Positions 62,346 through 64,000 of a stretch of 64,000 nt of DNA are shown one piece after another. The stretch covers positions 620,001 through 684,000 of the forward strand of contig NZ_WJXB01000001.1 of NCBI RefSeq assembly GCF_009664975.1, in the 5' to 3' direction. Both the position numbers and the translations under genes were made by a program. A model generated the notes under the pieces. It did not search any database. It saw only the letters and a list, made by a program, of their open reading frames with translations, and was not told the DNA's origin. The stretch's first letter is position 1. The number at the start of each line of letters is the position of its first letter. This DNA comes from Paenibacillus monticola (GTDB lineage: Bacteria > Bacillota > Bacilli > Paenibacillales > Paenibacillaceae).

Positions 62346-63887
62346 ATGCGCAAAATATATGTGTTCGATACGACGCTGCGTGACGGAGAGCAGTCGCCGG
62401 GTGTGAACCTGAACACGCGTGAAAAGGTAGAAATCGCTTATCAGCTGGAGAAGCTGGGGATTGACCGCATGGAAGCAGGCTTCCCTGCTGCCTCACCGGG
62501 CGATCTGGCCGCAGTAAACGCGGTAGCCAGAGCGGTGAAGAAAGTTACGGTAATCGGCCTTTCCCGTTCAAGAGAGGGAGATATCGATGCTGTAAGAGAA
62601 GCGCTGAGAGGGGCAGAAGACCCTTGTATTCATATTTTCCTGGCTACTTCGCCTATTCACCGGTTGCATAAGCTGCGGATGGATAAAGCTCAGGTACTGG
62701 AAACTGCACAAGCATCGATACGTTATGCCAAAAAGTATTTTTCTAAGCTGGAATTTTCTTTGGAGGATGCCGGCCGCACGGAGCTTGATTTCATGGCTGA
62801 AATGGTTGGAATGGCTATTCGTGAAGGCGCTAACGTTGTCAATATTCCAGATACGGTCGGTTATTTGAACCCTTCAGAATATGGAGCGATTTTTAAATAT
62901 CTAAAAGAAAATGTGCCTGATATCGAACGAGTGCAGCTTAGTGCACACTGTCATAATGATCTCGGAATGGCAACGGCCAATACGCTTGCCGCCATTCAGA
63001 ATGGCGCGGATCAGATCGAAGGAACCATCAATGGGATCGGTGAACGTGCCGGCAACACTGCTATTGAAGAGATTGCGATGGCATTGGAGACTCGAAATGA
63101 ATTTTTCGGGGCTAAAACTTCTCTGGTGCTGTCCGAAATCTCCCGCACAAGCCGTTTGGTAAGTAAGCTCACCGGGATGGTGGTTCCTGGTAATAAGGCG
63201 ATTGTAGGCGCAAATGCTTTTGCCCATGAATCGGGTATTCATCAGGATGGCATGCTCAAAGAGAAGACCACCTACGAAATTATGACCCCTGAAACGATCG
63301 GACTTAAAGAGAGCAAGCTGGTACTCGGCAAGCACTCCGGGCGCCATGCTTTCCGCGATAAGATAAGTGATCTAGGGTACGATGTGTCTGAGGAAGAGCT
63401 GAATGCGGCATTTGCTAAGTTCAAGGATCTGGCAGACAAGAAAAAGGAAGTATCCGACGAGGATATTCTGGCGCTGATTGAAGAGAAGCTAATTGATACG
63501 CCGGAAGTATTCAGGCTACAGACCATTTATGTTACTTACGGCAATGAAGCGACGCCAACGGCCAAAGTTATTATTAACGGACCGGAAGAGCAGCCCATTG
63601 TTGCTGTTGCCGAGGGTAACGGATCGGTTGATGCGATCTACAACGCTATTGATAAGGCTACCGGAGAGGAAGTTACCCTTGGGGACTACTCGATCAAAGC
63701 CGTCAGCCGCGGCAAGGACGCACAGGGTGAGGTTCATGTTGTACTGTCGCAGGGGGAAGTTGCCGCGCAGGGCCGTGGACTGAGCACCGATATTCTGGAG
63801 GCAAGTGCCAGAGCCTATCTGAATGCACTTAATAAGCTGCTGGAGAAACGAAAAACCTATACCCAGCGCGATCATGCCAGCCTTTAG
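62346..63887 (+). CDS. leuA: 2-isopropylmalate synthase
   Basis: First committed enzyme of leucine synthesis (2-ketoisovalerate plus acetyl-CoA), 513 aa. The TIM barrel has FDTTLRDGEQSPGVNL, SLEDAGRTELDF and the metal-binding SAHCHNDLGMATANT. The NGIGERAGNTAIEE and FAHESGIHQDGMLK blocks follow, then a C-terminal leucine-binding regulatory domain. TAGGAGG precedes ATG 62346. Leucine feedback on the enzyme and the leucine T-box would act on the same pathway. Confidence 0.97.
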   Translation: MRKIYVFDTTLRDGEQSPGVNLNTREKVEIAYQLEKLGIDRMEAGFPAASPGDLAAVNAVARAVKKVTVIGLSRSREGDIDAVREALRGAEDPCIHIFLATSPIHRLHKLRMDKAQVLETAQASIRYAKKYFSKLEFSLEDAGRTELDFMAEMVGMAIREGANVVNIPDTVGYLNPSEYGAIFKYLKENVPDIERVQLSAHCHNDLGMATANTLAAIQNGADQIEGTINGIGERAGNTAIEEIAMALETRNEFFGAKTSLVLSEISRTSRLVSKLTGMVVPGNKAIVGANAFAHESGIHQDGMLKEKTTYEIMTPETIGLKESKLVLGKHSGRHAFRDKISDLGYDVSEEELNAAFAKFKDLADKKKEVSDEDILALIEEKLIDTPEVFRLQTIYVTYGNEATPTAKVIINGPEEQPIVAVAEGNGSVDAIYNAIDKATGEEVTLGDYSIKAVSRGKDAQGEVHVVLSQGEVAAQGRGLSTDILEASARAYLNALNKLLEKRKTYTQRDHASL

Positions 63888-63918
63888 AATCAAGTAGAGA
63901 CAGCATATTTATAACTTT

Positions 63919-63967
63919 AAAGAGCCGTCCCTTTTGTAGACTAAATCTACTGAAGGGGCGGCTTTTT
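63919..63967 (+). terminator. Terminator after leuA
   Basis: GCCG.CCC.TT.GTAG / CTAC.AA.GGG.CGGC stem then TTTTT, 32 bases after the leuA stop. It ends the operon unless leuBCD beyond the window are read through. Confidence 0.85.
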
Positions 63968-64000
63968 GTGCTCGCTGAAACGATACCGACCTCAAGAAGG

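Overview
The window looks like chromosomal DNA from a Paenibacillus-type, spore-forming member of the Bacillales. The signs are a tricistronic GerA-type germinant receptor operon, Bacillus-like small proteins (YqkE, YkhA, YtqA/YtqB types), strong AGGAGG ribosome-binding sites, many short rho-independent terminators, Bacillales RNA leaders (leucine T-box, L20 leader, preQ1-I) and a type I holin-like toxin module. I saw no rRNA, tRNA, CRISPR array, IS element or complete prophage. All family assignments come from reading motifs, not from database searches.

Layout. 1-2.2 kb: 3' end of a type I polyketide synthase (DH-ACP-thioesterase), closed by a terminator. 2.3-5.9 kb: a compact cell-wall unit, MocR regulator - D-Ala-D-Ala ligase - alanine-type aminotransferase. 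6.0-10.2 kb: cobT-cobU-cobS-cobQ (late cobalamin assembly), then a YnfA-like membrane protein. 10.6-13.1 kb: an AT-richer patch with a DUF2441-like protein and a secreted protein whose signal peptide carries an in-frame amber codon. 13.3-16.2 kb: a methyl-accepting chemotaxis protein diverging from a preQ1-riboswitch-controlled queuosine-precursor transporter. 16.2-27.3 kb: housekeeping genes (Xaa-Pro peptidase, SDR, acetyltransferases, HxlR regulator, phosphodiesterase, HAD phosphatase, ApbE, two glycosyltransferases, MFS transporter, DsbA-like protein). 27.4-30.7 kb: oleate hydratase with a TetR regulator and two uncharacterised genes. 30.8-36.5 kb: a threonine synthase fragment, a pseudouridine synthase and the gerA-gerB-gerC operon. 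36.7-41.1 kb: recQ, a cobalamin-binding radical SAM protein and a nucleotidyltransferase-like protein.

41.1-41.8 kb holds the most distinctive element: a 27-residue holin-like toxin gene facing a convergent, partly antisense RNA with its own extended -10 promoter and terminator, beside a start-less methyltransferase remnant. 41.8-45.3 kb: a leftward operon of a YtqA-like radical SAM protein, MnmM-like tRNA methyltransferase, mannose-6-phosphate isomerase and a lysophospholipase-like hydrolase. 45.5-50.0 kb: a small unknown protein, trmB, a diacylglycerol-glucosyltransferase-like protein, a PAP2 phosphatase and a membrane glycosyltransferase.

50.0-51.5 kb: the infC-rpmI-rplT operon behind an L20-type leader, with infC apparently starting at AUC. 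51.6-57.3 kb: an acyl-CoA thioesterase and a BMP/Nup-type nucleoside ABC transporter. 57.4-58.2 kb: a Gly/Tyr-rich small protein and an acetyltransferase. 58.3-64 kb: a T-box-controlled ilvB-ilvN-ilvC-leuA operon ending in a terminator.

Most of the window is ordinary chromosome. Several short non-coding elements (type I toxin-antitoxin, preQ1-I, L20 leader, T-box, large intra-operon hairpins) lie between the genes.
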